DNA of 64,000 nucleotides from Demequina aestuarii (GTDB lineage Bacteria; Actinomycetota; Actinomycetes; Actinomycetales; Demequinaceae): NCBI RefSeq assembly GCF_000975095.1, contig NZ_BBRD01000001.1, positions 300,714 to 364,713 of the forward strand, read 5' to 3'. Shown piece by piece: positions 34,411 to 50,731 of this stretch (position 1 is its first letter; each line of letters starts with the position of its first letter). The notes under the pieces were generated by a model. It saw only the letters and a program-made list of their open reading frames with translations, ran no database searches and was not told where the DNA came from. The position numbers and the translations under genes were made by a program.

Positions 34411-35268
34411 ATGGCGACCATGACGCCGATGGCGGGGCGCAAGCGCCACACCGCCACGAGGATCTGGCTGTGGGTGGGCCTGACCGCAGGTGCGCTGTTC
34501 GCGGGCGGCCCCGCCCTGTGGATGCTCACCAGCTCCTTCAAGCCGAACACCGAGATCTTCGCGTACCCGCCCACCTTCATCCCGGAGACGTTCACGTTTG
34601 CGGCGTATGCCGAGATCCTCACCGACCCGGAGAAGGTCCGGTTCTTCCTCAACAGCTACCTCGTCGCCGGCGCGGTGGTGCTGCTCACCATCGTCGCGGG
34701 AATCATGGCGGGCTACGCGCTCAGCCGCTTCGACTTTCCCTTCAAGAAGTCGCTCAATGCGGTCATCATCTCGATCCAGGCCGTGCCGCCCATCACCCTT
34801 CTGATCCCGTACTTCGGTCTTGTGGTGTGGCTCAAGCTCTACGACTCGCTGTGGGCGCTCGTGCTCACCTATGTGGTCGCCACGATTCCTTACGCCATCC
34901 TCATGATGACGGGCTACTTCAACACCATCCCGAAGGAACTCGACGAGGCGGTCAAGATCGACGGCGGCGGCACCTTTCGCGCTCTATGGCGAGTGCTCGT
35001 GCCGATCGCCAAGCCCGGAATCGTCTCCGTGGGTGCGTACACCTTCATGGTGGCGTGGAACGAGTATCTCTTCGCGCTCACCCTGACACAGAGCAAGTCG
35101 AACAGGACGGTGCCCGTCGGAATCCAGCTCCTCATGGGGGAGCACTCCTTCCAGTGGAGCGAAATGATGGCGATGAGCGTGCTCGGCTGCCTGCCGGTGC
35201 TCATCCTGTTCCTCTTCTTCCAGCGCCAGTTCGTCAGCGGCATGACTGCGGGAGCCGTGAAGGCATGA
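34411..35268 (+). CDS. sugar ABC transporter permease, MalG type
   Basis: 285 residues, six helices. The EAA loop reads DEAVKIDGGGTFRALWRVLVPIAKP, with the usual MalG features SSFKPNTEIFAYPP near the N-terminus and WNEYLFALTLTQS in the C-terminal half. GGGA lies upstream of the ATG at 34411. It is followed by the second aldolase gene after 43 bp. Confidence 0.94.
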   Translation: MATMTPMAGRKRHTATRIWLWVGLTAGALFAGGPALWMLTSSFKPNTEIFAYPPTFIPETFTFAAYAEILTDPEKVRFFLNSYLVAGAVVLLTIVAGIMAGYALSRFDFPFKKSLNAVIISIQAVPPITLLIPYFGLVVWLKLYDSLWALVLTYVVATIPYAILMMTGYFNTIPKELDEAVKIDGGGTFRALWRVLVPIAKPGIVSVGAYTFMVAWNEYLFALTLTQSKSNRTVPVGIQLLMGEHSFQWSEMMAMSVLGCLPVLILFLFFQRQFVSGMTAGAVKA

Positions 35269-35311
35269 ATACCAGGATGATCCACCCCCACCCAGAGGAA
35301 GGCACCCCACT

Positions 35312-36232
35312 ATGTTGATGAGCGGCACCGAGGTACTGGCTCCGGCCTTCGCACGAGGATTCGCCGTCCCGGCCTACAACATCAGCGACTACGGCATGCT
35401 CACCGCGGCACTCGCAGAGAGCGAGGCCGTGCGGTCACCGATGATCATCTCGATTCATCCCGCGGAGTGGCAGCTGATGGGGGATGAGTTCCTTGCGTCA
35501 GTGCGCAAGCTCGCGGAGGCGACGAGTGTGCCAGTCGCGATTCAGCTCGATCACGGCGCGACCTACGATCAGGTGATCGGTGCGATCCGGCTGGGATTCA
35601 CGTCGGTCATGATCGACGGTTCGCTGCTGCCATACGACGAGAACGTCGCACTGACACGCAAGGTCGTGAACGCCGCCAGACCTGTCGGCGTGTCGGTCGA
35701 GGGTGAGATCGGAACGATCGGCCCCCGGGACCCCCAGACGATCGAAGAGATGAACGAGATCACCTACACGACTCCTGAGGAGGCGGCCGCGTTCGTCGCC
35801 GCTACCGGAGTGGACTACCTCGCGGTCGCGGTCGGGACGGCGCATGGCGTGTACCCGCCTGGATTCTCTCCGCAGTTGAAGATCGATCTGGTCGCCACCA
35901 TCCACGACGCGGTGCCCGTTCCGCTGGTCCTGCACGGAGGCTCGGGTGCGGCCGACGCGGAAGTCTCCCGCGCGGTCAAGCACGGCATCGCGAAGGTCAA
36001 CATCTCGGCTGACATGAAGACTGCCTACTTCGCACGGCTCCGCGAGGTGCTCGCCGACCCAGCTGAGCGCGAGCCCCACGACATCTATCCTCCGGCCCTG
36101 GAGGCGCTCAGGCAGGTGGTGCGACACAAGGCTGAAGTCTGTGGTTCGGTGGGCGGCGCCGATCACTACAGCGTGCGGCCGCTCGGCTTGCGCACGCCCC
36201 GGTGGGTCGGCGCGCCCGTCCTGGAGCACTGA
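35312..36232 (+). CDS. class II ketose-bisphosphate-type aldolase, copy 2
   Basis: 306 residues, closer to tagatose-bisphosphate aldolases (GatY/KbaY). It has FAVPAYNISDYGM, QLDHGATYD (catalytic Asp and zinc His), VEGEIGTIG, AVGTAHGVY and LVLHGGSGA. The NISAD motif replaces NIDTD, as in the tagatose-type branch where D288 is absent. It is not a close paralogue of copy 1 (only the core motifs are shared). Last gene of the sugar operon before rpoB. Confidence 0.85.
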   Translation: MLMSGTEVLAPAFARGFAVPAYNISDYGMLTAALAESEAVRSPMIISIHPAEWQLMGDEFLASVRKLAEATSVPVAIQLDHGATYDQVIGAIRLGFTSVMIDGSLLPYDENVALTRKVVNAARPVGVSVEGEIGTIGPRDPQTIEEMNEITYTTPEEAAAFVAATGVDYLAVAVGTAHGVYPPGFSPQLKIDLVATIHDAVPVPLVLHGGSGAADAEVSRAVKHGIAKVNISADMKTAYFARLREVLADPAEREPHDIYPPALEALRQVVRHKAEVCGSVGGADHYSVRPLGLRTPRWVGAPVLEH

Positions 36233-36257
36233 CCCTCACGGAGGACATTCCGACCGG

Positions 36258-36304
36258 CCGATGCCCGCGGTTCTCCCACCCCCCCGGTGGACCGCGGGCA
36301 TCGG
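36258..36304 (+). terminator. hairpin terminator after the sugar operon
   Basis: CCGATGCCCGCGGT (36258-36271) and ACCGCGGGCATCGG (36291-36304) form a perfect 14-bp stem around a loop that itself holds a CCACC/GGTGG hairpin. The arms contain the CCGATGC/GCATCGG motif. No T-tract follows. Confidence 0.75.
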
Positions 36305-36406
36305 TCCGTGTCCACGGTCGCGGAGTGCTCAGGCGTGCGGAGTGCGCGAGGCGAGGGTCACGATCGGGTGGCATCGCGGCGTGTCGGGTGGCGCGGATGA
36401 GTCGAC

Positions 36407-36435
36407 TGGACATATTGGGATCGACAGCGTAGTCT
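36407..36435 (+). promoter_or_regulatory. rpoB promoter
   Basis: TGGACA (36407-36412) and TAGTCT (36430-36435) are 17 bp apart. The predicted start lies about 135 bp before rpoB, leaving a leader of that length in which I see no further strong hairpin. Between the terminator and this promoter (36305-36406) nothing stands out. Confidence 0.6.
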
Positions 36436-36577
36436 CTTGCTTTGCGCTGTCTATCGCCCTGCCCTCATATGCCTACCCGGCGCGCCTCCGCAGATACGCG
36501 GCTTGGCCCCGGGATCCGGTGGAGTATGTGGCTGAGGACTCGCGACACGCACGCTATCAAGAGGGAAGGACCCGCCC

Positions 36578-40057
<3,480 letters not shown>

Positions 40058-40072
40058 GCAAAGGAACTGACT

Positions 40073-43948
<3,876 letters not shown>

Positions 43949-43981
43949 CACCCGTCGGCCGCGGGGCGCGCCTGCCCCGCT

Positions 43982-44032
43982 TTGACGACGTCGCGGGTCA
44001 CGGGTATCGTAGATACTCGTGCCCGCGACGTC
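43982..44032 (+). promoter_or_regulatory. str-operon promoter inside a long palindrome
   Basis: TTGACG (43982-43987), spacer of 17 bp, TATCGT (44005-44010) is the best sigma70-type promoter in the window. From 43987 to 44032 the DNA is a near-perfect palindrome: GACGTCGCGGG / CCCGCGACGTC (11 bp), then after one unpaired T, CACGGGTATC / GATACTCGTG (10 bp, one wobble) around GTA. The -10 is inside one arm. It also lies 38 bp after rpoC stops, so it may affect rpoC mRNA ends. Confidence 0.75.
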
Positions 44033-44045
44033 GGGCCCCCACGCG

Positions 44046-44064
44046 CGCCCTGTCGGGCGTTTTT
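44046..44064 (+). terminator. U-tract hairpin (attenuator) in the rpsL leader
   Basis: CGCCC-TGTC-GGGCG followed by TTTTT. It is a short but complete intrinsic terminator. It lies about 30 bp downstream of the predicted start of the str promoter, so it can act only as an attenuator in that leader, or as a terminator for rpoC transcripts. Confidence 0.6.
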
Positions 44065-44073
44065 CACCATAGG

Positions 44074-44108
44074 TGCGACACGCCCGGGCGCGGGGGTCGG
44101 ACCCCCGC
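44074..44108 (+). promoter_or_regulatory. rpsL leader element shared with the S10 operon
   Basis: TGCGACACGCCCG followed by GGCGCGGGGGTCGG (44074-44100) recurs with one change upstream of rpsJ (48647-48673). Here it ends in a hairpin GCGGGGGT-CGG-ACCCCCGC (44090-44108). See findings. Confidence 0.6.
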
Positions 44109-44142
44109 AGGTTTCAGCAACACACGATCAAACGGAGATGTA

Positions 44143-44517
44143 GTGCCTACGATTCAGCAGCTGGTCAGGAAAGGCCGGCACCCCAAGGCCAGCAAGACCA
44201 AGACGCCGGCGCTCAAGTCGAGCCCCCAGCGGCGCGGCGTGTGCACCCGTGTTTACACCACGACGCCCAAGAAGCCGAACTCGGCTCTTCGCAAGGTCGC
44301 CCGCGTGCGCCTGTCCACGGGCATCGAGGTCACGGCCTACATCCCGGGTGAGGGCCACAACCTGCAGGAGCACTCCATCGTGCTCGTGCGTGGTGGCCGT
44401 GTGAAGGACCTTCCCGGTGTTCGCTACAAGATCGTTCGCGGTTCGCTCGACACGCAGGGCGTGAAGGGCCGCCAGCAGGCTCGCAGCCGTTACGGCGCGA
44501 AGAGGGAGAAGAAGTAA
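44143..44517 (+). CDS. rpsL: 30S ribosomal protein S12
   Basis: 124 residues from a GTG start, with GGAG five bases upstream. [34 protein letters not shown] and [17 protein letters not shown] are the S12 core; the lysines whose mutation gives streptomycin resistance are wild type. S12 is in the decoding centre. The stop overlaps the rpsG start by one base. Confidence 0.99.
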   Translation: MPTIQQLVRKGRHPKASKTKTPALKSSPQRRGVCTRVYTTTPKKPNSALRKVARVRLSTGIEVTAYIPGEGHNLQEHSIVLVRGGRVKDLPGVRYKIVRGSLDTQGVKGRQQARSRYGAKREKK

Positions 44518-44987
44518 TGCCTCGCAAGGGACCGGCCCCCAAGCGGCCCGTCATCAATGACCCGGTGCACGGCGCGATCGTCGTCACCCAGCTCATCAAC
44601 AAGGTGCTGCTCGACGGCAAGAAGTCGACCGCCGAGGCTATCGTCTACGGCGCTCTCGCGGGTGTCGGCGAGAAGTCTGGCCAGGACCCCGTGGTCGTGC
44701 TCAAGCGCGCCCTCGAGAACATCCGCCCGGCACTCGAGGTCCGCAGCCGCCGCGTCGGTGGTGCCACCTATCAGGTGCCTGTCGACGTGCGTCCGGTGCG
44801 ATCGACCACGCTCGCCCTCCGCTGGCTGGTGGACTTCTCGCGCGCACGTCGCGAGAAGACCATGACGGAGCGCCTCATGAACGAGATCCTCGACGCATCG
44901 AACGGCCTCGGCGCCGCGGTGAAGCGTCGCGAGGACATGCACAAGATGGCCGAGTCGAACAAGGCGTTCGCGCACTACCGCTGGTAG
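44517..44987 (+). CDS. rpsG: 30S ribosomal protein S7
   Basis: 156 residues: [19 protein letters not shown] and the [13 protein letters not shown]-like [20 protein letters not shown] near the C-terminus. S7 initiates assembly of the 30S head and lines the mRNA exit. The start overlaps the rpsL stop (TAATG). Confidence 0.99.
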   Translation: MPRKGPAPKRPVINDPVHGAIVVTQLINKVLLDGKKSTAEAIVYGALAGVGEKSGQDPVVVLKRALENIRPALEVRSRRVGGATYQVPVDVRPVRSTTLALRWLVDFSRARREKTMTERLMNEILDASNGLGAAVKRREDMHKMAESNKAFAHYRW

Positions 44988-45031
44988 TCGTCGCCTCGTT
45001 CGACGGGATCCCAAGACTCTAGGAGAACCAC

Positions 45032-47146
45032 GTGGCACAGGACGTGCTCACGGACCTGACGAAGGTCCGCAACATCGGCATCATGGCTCACATCGATGCC
45101 GGCAAGACCACTACGACCGAGCGCATCCTGTTCTACACGGGTGTCAATTACAAGATCGGCGAGACCCACGACGGCGCCTCGACGACCGACTGGATGGAGC
45201 AGGAGCAGGAGCGCGGCATCACCATCACGTCCGCCGCGGTCACGTGCTTCTGGGCCGACAACCAGATCAACATCATCGACACCCCTGGCCACGTGGACTT
45301 CACTGTCGAGGTCGAGCGCTCGCTGCGCGTCCTCGACGGCGCGGTCGCCGTGTTCGACGGCAAGGAAGGCGTGGAGCCCCAGTCCGAGACTGTGTGGCGC
45401 CAGGCCGACAAGTACGACGTCCCCCGCATCTGCTTCGTCAACAAGATGGACAAGCTCGGCGCGGACTTCTACTTCACCGTCGAGACCATCGTCAAGCGAC
45501 TCGGTGCCAAGCCGTTGGTCATCCAGCTGCCCATCGGGGCTGAGAACGACTTCGTGGGCATCGTCGACCTGGTCGAGATGAACGCCAAGGTGTGGCCCGG
45601 CGACTCGAAGGGCGACGTCACGATGGGCGCCACCTACGAGACCACCGAGATTCCGGCGGACCTCAAGGACAAGGCCGACGAGTACCGCGCAGCGCTGCTC
45701 GAGAGCGTGGCGGAGTCGGACGAGGTTCTCTTCGAGAAGTACCTCGGCGGCGAGGAGATCACGGTCGCAGAGATCAAGGCCGCGATCCGCAAGATGACGG
45801 TCGCCTCCGAGATCTACCCCGTGCTGTGCGGCTCCGCGTTCAAGAACCGCGGCGTGCAGCCGATGCTCGACGCGGTCATCGACTACCTGCCGGGCCCGCT
45901 CGACGTGCCCGCCATCCAGGGCCACGACGTCAAGGACCCCGAGGTCATCGTCGAGCGCCACGCTGACGCGAACGAGCCGTTCTCCGCTCTCGCGTTCAAG
46001 GTGGTCTCGCACCCGTTCTTCGGTCGCCTGACCTACGTCCGCGTCTACTCGGGTCACCTCGAGAACGGCGCTCAGATCATCAACTCGACCAAGGGCAAGA
46101 AGGAGCGCATCGGAAAGCTGTTCCAGATGCACGCCAACAAGGAGAACCCTGTCGAGTCCATTCACGCCGGCCACATCTACGCGGTGATCGGGCTCAAGGA
46201 CACGACGACGGGCGACACGCTGTGCAACCCGGAGCACCAGGTCGTGCTTGAGTCGATGACCTTCCCGGAGCCCGTGATCGACGTGGCGATCGAGCCCAAG
46301 ACCAAGGGCGACCAGGAGAAGCTGTCGCTTGCGATCCAGAAGCTCGCGGAGGAGGACCCCACCTTCCGCGTGCGCCTGGACGACGAGACCGGCCAGACCG
46401 TCATCGGCGGCATGGGAGAGCTTCACCTCGACATCCTCGTGGACCGCATGCGGCGCGAGTTCAAGGTCGACGCCAATGTGGGCAAGCCTCAGGTGGCGTA
46501 CCGCGAGACCATCCGCAAGACGGTCGCGAAGTACGACTACACCCACAAGAAGCAGACCGGCGGTTCCGGCCAGTTCGCGAAGGTGCAGATCTCGCTCGAG
46601 CCCCTCGAGGCCGACTCCGAGGTCCAGTACGAGTTCAAGAACGCCGTCACCGGTGGACGCATCCCGCGGGAGTACATCCCGTCGGTCGACGCCGGTATGC
46701 AGGCCGCCATGGAGCTCGGCATCCAGGCCGGCTACCCGGTCGTGGGTGTGCGTGCGACGCTGCTCGACGGTCAGTACCACGATGTCGACTCTTCGGAGAT
46801 GGCGTTCAAGATTGCCGGTTCGATGGCCTTCAAGGAGGCCTCGAAGCTGGCGAAGCCCGTTCTGCTCGAGCCGATGATGGCCGTCGAGGTCCGCACGCCC
46901 GAGGAGTACATGGGCGAGGTCATCGGCGACGTCAACTCGCGCCGCGGTCAGATCCGTCAGATGTCCGATGCCGCTGGCGTCAAGGTCATCGACGCGCTCG
47001 TGCCGCTGTCCGAGATGTTCGGCTACGTCGGCGACCTGCGTTCCAAGACGTCGGGCCGAGCGGTGTATTCGATGTCGTTCGACAGCTACGCGGAGGTCCC
47101 CAAGGCAGTCGCCGAGGAGATCATCGCGAAGACCCGGGGCGAGTAG
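45032..47146 (+). CDS. fusA: elongation factor G
   Basis: 704 residues, GTG start with AGGAG upstream. G-domain motifs: P-loop [14 protein letters not shown], switch-[10 protein letters not shown] and NKMD. The protein catalyses GTP-dependent translocation. It is followed by tuf after 125 bp, a stretch holding an AT-rich segment and a good AGGAGG before tuf but no promoter that I can assign with confidence. Confidence 0.99.
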   Translation: MAQDVLTDLTKVRNIGIMAHIDAGKTTTTERILFYTGVNYKIGETHDGASTTDWMEQEQERGITITSAAVTCFWADNQINIIDTPGHVDFTVEVERSLRVLDGAVAVFDGKEGVEPQSETVWRQADKYDVPRICFVNKMDKLGADFYFTVETIVKRLGAKPLVIQLPIGAENDFVGIVDLVEMNAKVWPGDSKGDVTMGATYETTEIPADLKDKADEYRAALLESVAESDEVLFEKYLGGEEITVAEIKAAIRKMTVASEIYPVLCGSAFKNRGVQPMLDAVIDYLPGPLDVPAIQGHDVKDPEVIVERHADANEPFSALAFKVVSHPFFGRLTYVRVYSGHLENGAQIINSTKGKKERIGKLFQMHANKENPVESIHAGHIYAVIGLKDTTTGDTLCNPEHQVVLESMTFPEPVIDVAIEPKTKGDQEKLSLAIQKLAEEDPTFRVRLDDETGQTVIGGMGELHLDILVDRMRREFKVDANVGKPQVAYRETIRKTVAKYDYTHKKQTGGSGQFAKVQISLEPLEADSEVQYEFKNAVTGGRIPREYIPSVDAGMQAAMELGIQAGYPVVGVRATLLDGQYHDVDSSEMAFKIAGSMAFKEASKLAKPVLLEPMMAVEVRTPEEYMGEVIGDVNSRRGQIRQMSDAAGVKVIDALVPLSEMFGYVGDLRSKTSGRAVYSMSFDSYAEVPKAVAEEIIAKTRGE

Positions 47147-47271
47147 TCCCACCGGTTGTAAAACATCAGCAACAATAGCGACCAGTAGGGATGACACCCC
47201 GAATGGCCCTCACCGGGCCTCACGGACTAGCATCTTTACCTTAAGTCTCAAAAAATCAGGAGGAACCCCTC

Positions 47272-48462
47272 ATGGCTAAGGCCAAGTTCGAGCGGAACAA
47301 GCCGCACGTCAACATCGGAACCATCGGTCACGTCGACCACGGCAAGACGACGCTGACTGCAGCGATCTCGAAGGTGCTGCACGACCAGTACCCCGAGCTC
47401 AACCCCTTCACGCCCTTCGAGGACATCGACAAGGCGCCCGAAGAGCGTGAGCGCGGCATCACGATCAACATTGCGCACATCGAGTACCAGACCGAGAAGC
47501 GCCACTACGCGCACGTCGACGCTCCTGGGCACGCCGACTACATCAAGAACATGATCACCGGTGCCGCGCAGATGGACGGCGCGATCCTCGTGGTCGCGGC
47601 GACCGACGGCCCGATGGCTCAGACCCGTGAGCACGTGCTGCTCGCGAAGCAGGTCGGCGTTCCCTACCTGCTCGTGGCGCTCAACAAGTCGGACATGGTC
47701 GATGACGAGGAGATCCTGGACCTCGTCGAGATGGAGGTCCGCGAGCTGCTGTCGTCGCAGGGCTTCGACGGCGACAACGCTCCCGTGGTCAAGGTCTCGG
47801 CGCTCAAGGCGCTCGAGGGTGACGAGAAGTGGGCGAAGTCCGTGGCGGACCTGATGGAGGCCGTGGACGAGAACGTCCCCGAGCCCGTCCGCGACATGGA
47901 CAAGCCCTTCCTGATGCCGATCGAGGACGTCTTCACGATCACCGGTCGTGGCACCGTCGTCACCGGCAAGGTGGAGCGCGGCAAGCTCGCGATCAACTCG
48001 GACGTCGAGATCCTCGGCATCCGCGACCCGCAGAAGACCACGGTCACGGGTATCGAGATGTTCCACAAGCAGATGGACGAGGCCTGGGCCGGCGAGAACT
48101 GCGGCCTGCTGCTTCGTGGCACCAAGCGTGAGGACGTCGAGCGCGGCCAGGTCGTGGTTGCTCCTGGCACCACCACGCCGCACACCAACTTCGAGGGCAA
48201 GGTCTACATCCTCAACAAGGATGAGGGTGGACGCCACAACCCCTTCTACACGAACTACCGCCCGCAGTTCTACATCCGCACCACGGATGTGACCGGCGTG
48301 ATCACGCTGCCCGAGGGCACCGACATGGTCATGCCCGGCGACACCACTGAGATGTCGGTCGAGCTGATTCAGCCGATCGCCCTCGAAGAGGGTCAGGGCT
48401 TCGCGATCCGTGAGGGTGGCCGTACCGTCGGTTCAGGCACCGTCACCAAGATCACCAAGTAG
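47272..48462 (+). CDS. tuf: elongation factor Tu
   Basis: 396 residues. G motifs [18 protein letters not shown] and NKSD are intact. It delivers aminoacyl-tRNA to the ribosome. At the kirromycin-site position equivalent to E. coli Ala375 the residue is Ser388 (GRTVGSGTV), and its codon is TCA, rare in this gene. AGGAGG precedes the ATG. Single copy in the window. Confidence 0.99.
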   Translation: MAKAKFERNKPHVNIGTIGHVDHGKTTLTAAISKVLHDQYPELNPFTPFEDIDKAPEERERGITINIAHIEYQTEKRHYAHVDAPGHADYIKNMITGAAQMDGAILVVAATDGPMAQTREHVLLAKQVGVPYLLVALNKSDMVDDEEILDLVEMEVRELLSSQGFDGDNAPVVKVSALKALEGDEKWAKSVADLMEAVDENVPEPVRDMDKPFLMPIEDVFTITGRGTVVTGKVERGKLAINSDVEILGIRDPQKTTVTGIEMFHKQMDEAWAGENCGLLLRGTKREDVERGQVVVAPGTTTPHTNFEGKVYILNKDEGGRHNPFYTNYRPQFYIRTTDVTGVITLPEGTDMVMPGDTTEMSVELIQPIALEEGQGFAIREGGRTVGSGTVTKITK

Positions 48463-48481
48463 TTCTTTTCACACATTTCGG

Positions 48482-48513
48482 TGCGGGGTCCGGCTCACCG
48501 GCCGGGCCCCGCA
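48482..48513 (+). terminator. terminator after tuf
   Basis: TGCGGGGTCCGGC (48482-48494) pairs with GCCGGGCCCCGCA (48501-48513), 13 bp with one wobble, loop of six. It is followed by a further GCATCGGT motif overlap, not by a T-tract. It closes the str operon before the S10 promoter. Confidence 0.8.
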
Positions 48514-48533
48514 TCGGTGTGTCAGGCCCTCGG

Positions 48534-48563
48534 TTGGCGCTGAGGCCCGAAATCTGGCACAAT
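48534..48563 (+). promoter_or_regulatory. S10-operon promoter
   Basis: TTGGCG (48534-48539), spacer 18 bp, CACAAT (48558-48563). Transcription would start near 48570, about 150 bp before rpsJ. This leaves a leader that contains the shared 27-nt element. Confidence 0.6.
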
Positions 48564-48646
48564 ATTCAGGTTGCCCATTGTGGGCGACCGCACACTCACC
48601 CACGACGACTCGAGAGATCGAGAAGCGCGCCAGTGCGTCGCAGATA

Positions 48647-48673
48647 TGCGACACGCCCGAGCGCGGGGGTCGG
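48647..48673 (+). promoter_or_regulatory. S10 leader element shared with the str operon
   Basis: TGCGACACGCCCG-AGCGCGGGGGTCGG, 26 of 27 bases identical to 44074-44100 in the str leader. The copy here lacks the downstream complementary run and so does not form the same hairpin. It lies about 45 bp before rpsJ. Confidence 0.6.
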
Positions 48674-48718
48674 GGGTGAGAGACCACAGACGTACGAGAG
48701 AAAAGGCAGAACCACGCG

Positions 48719-49027
48719 ATGGCGGGACAGAAGATCCGCATTCGGCTGAAGAGCTATGACCACGAGGTCATCGACTCCTCGGCCCGAAAGATCGTCGAGA
48801 CGGTCACGCGCGCCGGCGCGTCGGTGGTCGGCCCCGTGCCGCTCCCGACGGAGAAGAACGTGTTCTGCGTGATTCGTTCGCCGCACAAGTACAAGGACTC
48901 CCGCGAGCACTTCGAGATGCGCACGCACAAGCGCCTCATCGACATCGTGGACCCGACGCCGAAGGCCGTCGACTCGCTCATGCGACTCGACCTGCCTGCG
49001 GACGTCAACATCGAGATCAAGCTCTAA
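48719..49027 (+). CDS. rpsJ: 30S ribosomal protein S10
   Basis: 102 residues ([38 protein letters not shown]). S10 is part of the small subunit head and, as NusE, the partner of NusG and NusB in antitermination. First gene of the S10 operon. Confidence 0.99.
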   Translation: MAGQKIRIRLKSYDHEVIDSSARKIVETVTRAGASVVGPVPLPTEKNVFCVIRSPHKYKDSREHFEMRTHKRLIDIVDPTPKAVDSLMRLDLPADVNIEIKL

Positions 49028-49050
49028 GCAACGTTAAGGACATAAGCACC

Positions 49051-49713
49051 ATGACCACGACTTCCAATGCCCAGCGCACCACGCGTGCGCTGCTTGGTAC
49101 GAAGCTGGGCATGACGCAGGTGTGGGATGACGAGGGCCGTGTTGTGCCCGTGACCGTCGTCCAGGTCGACACCAACGTCGTGACCCAGGTGCGCAACGTC
49201 GAGCGGGATGGCTACGAAGCCGTCCAGCTGGCGTTCGGTACCGTTGACCCCCGTCGCGTCACCGCGCCCCTCAAGGGCCACTTCGAGGCTGCCGGCGTCA
49301 CGCCGCGCCGCCACGTGGCCGAGGTGCGCACCGCGGACGCCGCCGACTTCTCGCTGGGCCAGGAGCTCAATGCTGAGGTGTTCGAAGCGGGCCAGAAGGT
49401 CGACGTGACCGGCACCACCAAGGGCAAGGGCACCGCCGGTGTGATGAAGCGTCACGGCTTCCACGGCGTCGGCGCATCCCACGGTGCTCACCGCAACCAC
49501 CGCAAGGCCGGGTCGATCGGTGGCGCATCGACGCCGTCGCGCGTCTTCCGCGGCATCAAGATGGCCGGCCGCATGGGCAACGACCGCAAGACGGTGCAGA
49601 ACCTGACTGTCCACTCGATCGACGCCGAGAAGGGACTGCTGCTCCTCAAGGGCGCGGTTCCCGGCAACAAGGGCGGCGTCGTGCTGATCCGCTCCGCAGC
49701 GAAGGGTGCGTGA
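49051..49713 (+). CDS. rplC: 50S ribosomal protein L3
   Basis: 220 residues. [20 protein letters not shown] and the [15 protein letters not shown] loop that reaches the peptidyl-transferase centre. It lies 24 bp after rpsJ, with translation coupled to rplD by a short gap. Confidence 0.98.
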   Translation: MTTTSNAQRTTRALLGTKLGMTQVWDDEGRVVPVTVVQVDTNVVTQVRNVERDGYEAVQLAFGTVDPRRVTAPLKGHFEAAGVTPRRHVAEVRTADAADFSLGQELNAEVFEAGQKVDVTGTTKGKGTAGVMKRHGFHGVGASHGAHRNHRKAGSIGGASTPSRVFRGIKMAGRMGNDRKTVQNLTVHSIDAEKGLLLLKGAVPGNKGGVVLIRSAAKGA

Positions 49714-49717
49714 CCCC

Positions 49718-50395
49718 ATGGCTGAGACCCAGACCGTCGACGTCACCGACGCCGCAGGCAAGAAGACCGGCACCGCCGATCTGCCCGCCGAGGTGTTCAA
49801 CGTCGTCACCAACATCCCGCTGATCCACCAGGTCGTCGTCGCGCAGCGCGCCGCGGCACGCCAGGGCACGCACTCCACCAAGACCCGAGGCGAAGTCTCG
49901 GGTGGTGGCCGCAAGCCCTACAAGCAGAAGGGCACCGGCCGCGCCCGTCAGGGCTCGATCCGCGCTCCCCAGTTCGCTGGTGGTGGCATCGTGCACGGCC
50001 CGCAGCCGCGTGACTACTCGCAGCGCACCCCCAAGAAGATGAAGGCCGCCGCTCTTCGCGGTGCCCTGTCCGACCGTGCTCGCGCTGGCCGCGTGCACGT
50101 GCTGGATGCCTTCGTGTCCGGGGACGCCCCGTCCACCAAGACCGCTCTCGCGGCGATCTCCCACGCGACCTCGGGCCGCAGCGCGCTCGTCGTGCTGGAG
50201 CGCGCCGACGAGGTGTCGTGGAAGTCGCTGCGGAACGCGGCCGGCATTCACGTGCTCGCCGTGGATCAGCTCAACACCTACGACGTGCTCGTGAGCGACG
50301 ACCTCGTCTTCACGTCGGGCTCTCTCGAGGCATTCCTCGCGGGTCCGGCCCAGGGCAAGTCGGCGACTGCTGTCGCCACCGAGTCCGAGGCGTAA
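49718..50395 (+). CDS. rplD: 50S ribosomal protein L4
   Basis: 225 residues from the ATG at 49718; an in-frame GTG at 49706 would add four residues. The internal loop [21 protein letters not shown] extends into the exit tunnel. L4 is an autoregulator of the S10 operon in gamma-proteobacteria; that role is not known here. Confidence 0.98.
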   Translation: MAETQTVDVTDAAGKKTGTADLPAEVFNVVTNIPLIHQVVVAQRAAARQGTHSTKTRGEVSGGGRKPYKQKGTGRARQGSIRAPQFAGGGIVHGPQPRDYSQRTPKKMKAAALRGALSDRARAGRVHVLDAFVSGDAPSTKTALAAISHATSGRSALVVLERADEVSWKSLRNAAGIHVLAVDQLNTYDVLVSDDLVFTSGSLEAFLAGPAQGKSATAVATESEA

Positions 50396-50406
50396 GGAGA
50401 ACTCAC

Positions 50407-50712
50407 GTGACCACTCTCAACAAGAACCCCCGTGACATCCTCATCCGACCCATCGTGTCGGAGAAGAGCTACTCGCTCATGGATCACGGCAAGTACACGT
50501 TCGAGGTCGACCCTCGCGCCAACAAGACCGAGATCAAGATCGCGGTCGAGCAGATCTTCGGCGTGAAGGTCGTGTCCGTGAACACCATCAACCGCAAGGG
50601 CAAGACGCGTCGCACCCGCTTCGGCATGGGCAAGCGCAAGGACGTCAAGCGCGCGATTGTCACCGTGGGCGAGGGCGACGCACTCGACGTCTTCTCCGGC
50701 CACGTGGGCTAG
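50407..50712 (+). CDS. rplW: 50S ribosomal protein L23
   Basis: 101 residues from the GTG at 50407, with AGGAG upstream. [20 protein letters not shown] is typical. L23 lies at the tunnel exit and binds trigger factor and SRP. Confidence 0.98.
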   Translation: MTTLNKNPRDILIRPIVSEKSYSLMDHGKYTFEVDPRANKTEIKIAVEQIFGVKVVSVNTINRKGKTRRTRFGMGKRKDVKRAIVTVGEGDALDVFSGHVG

Positions 50713-50731
50713 GCAAGGAACAGGAAACGAC

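Noticed and set aside
32080-35268. ABC importer taken as incomplete because it lacks an ATPase
   Set aside because: Actinobacterial sugar importers usually share one MsiK-type ATPase encoded elsewhere, so the absence is expected.
47147-47271. Search for a separate tuf promoter
   Set aside because: Several weak -10-like words (TAGGGA, TAGCAT) exist, but none has a -35 at proper spacing, so I did not call one.
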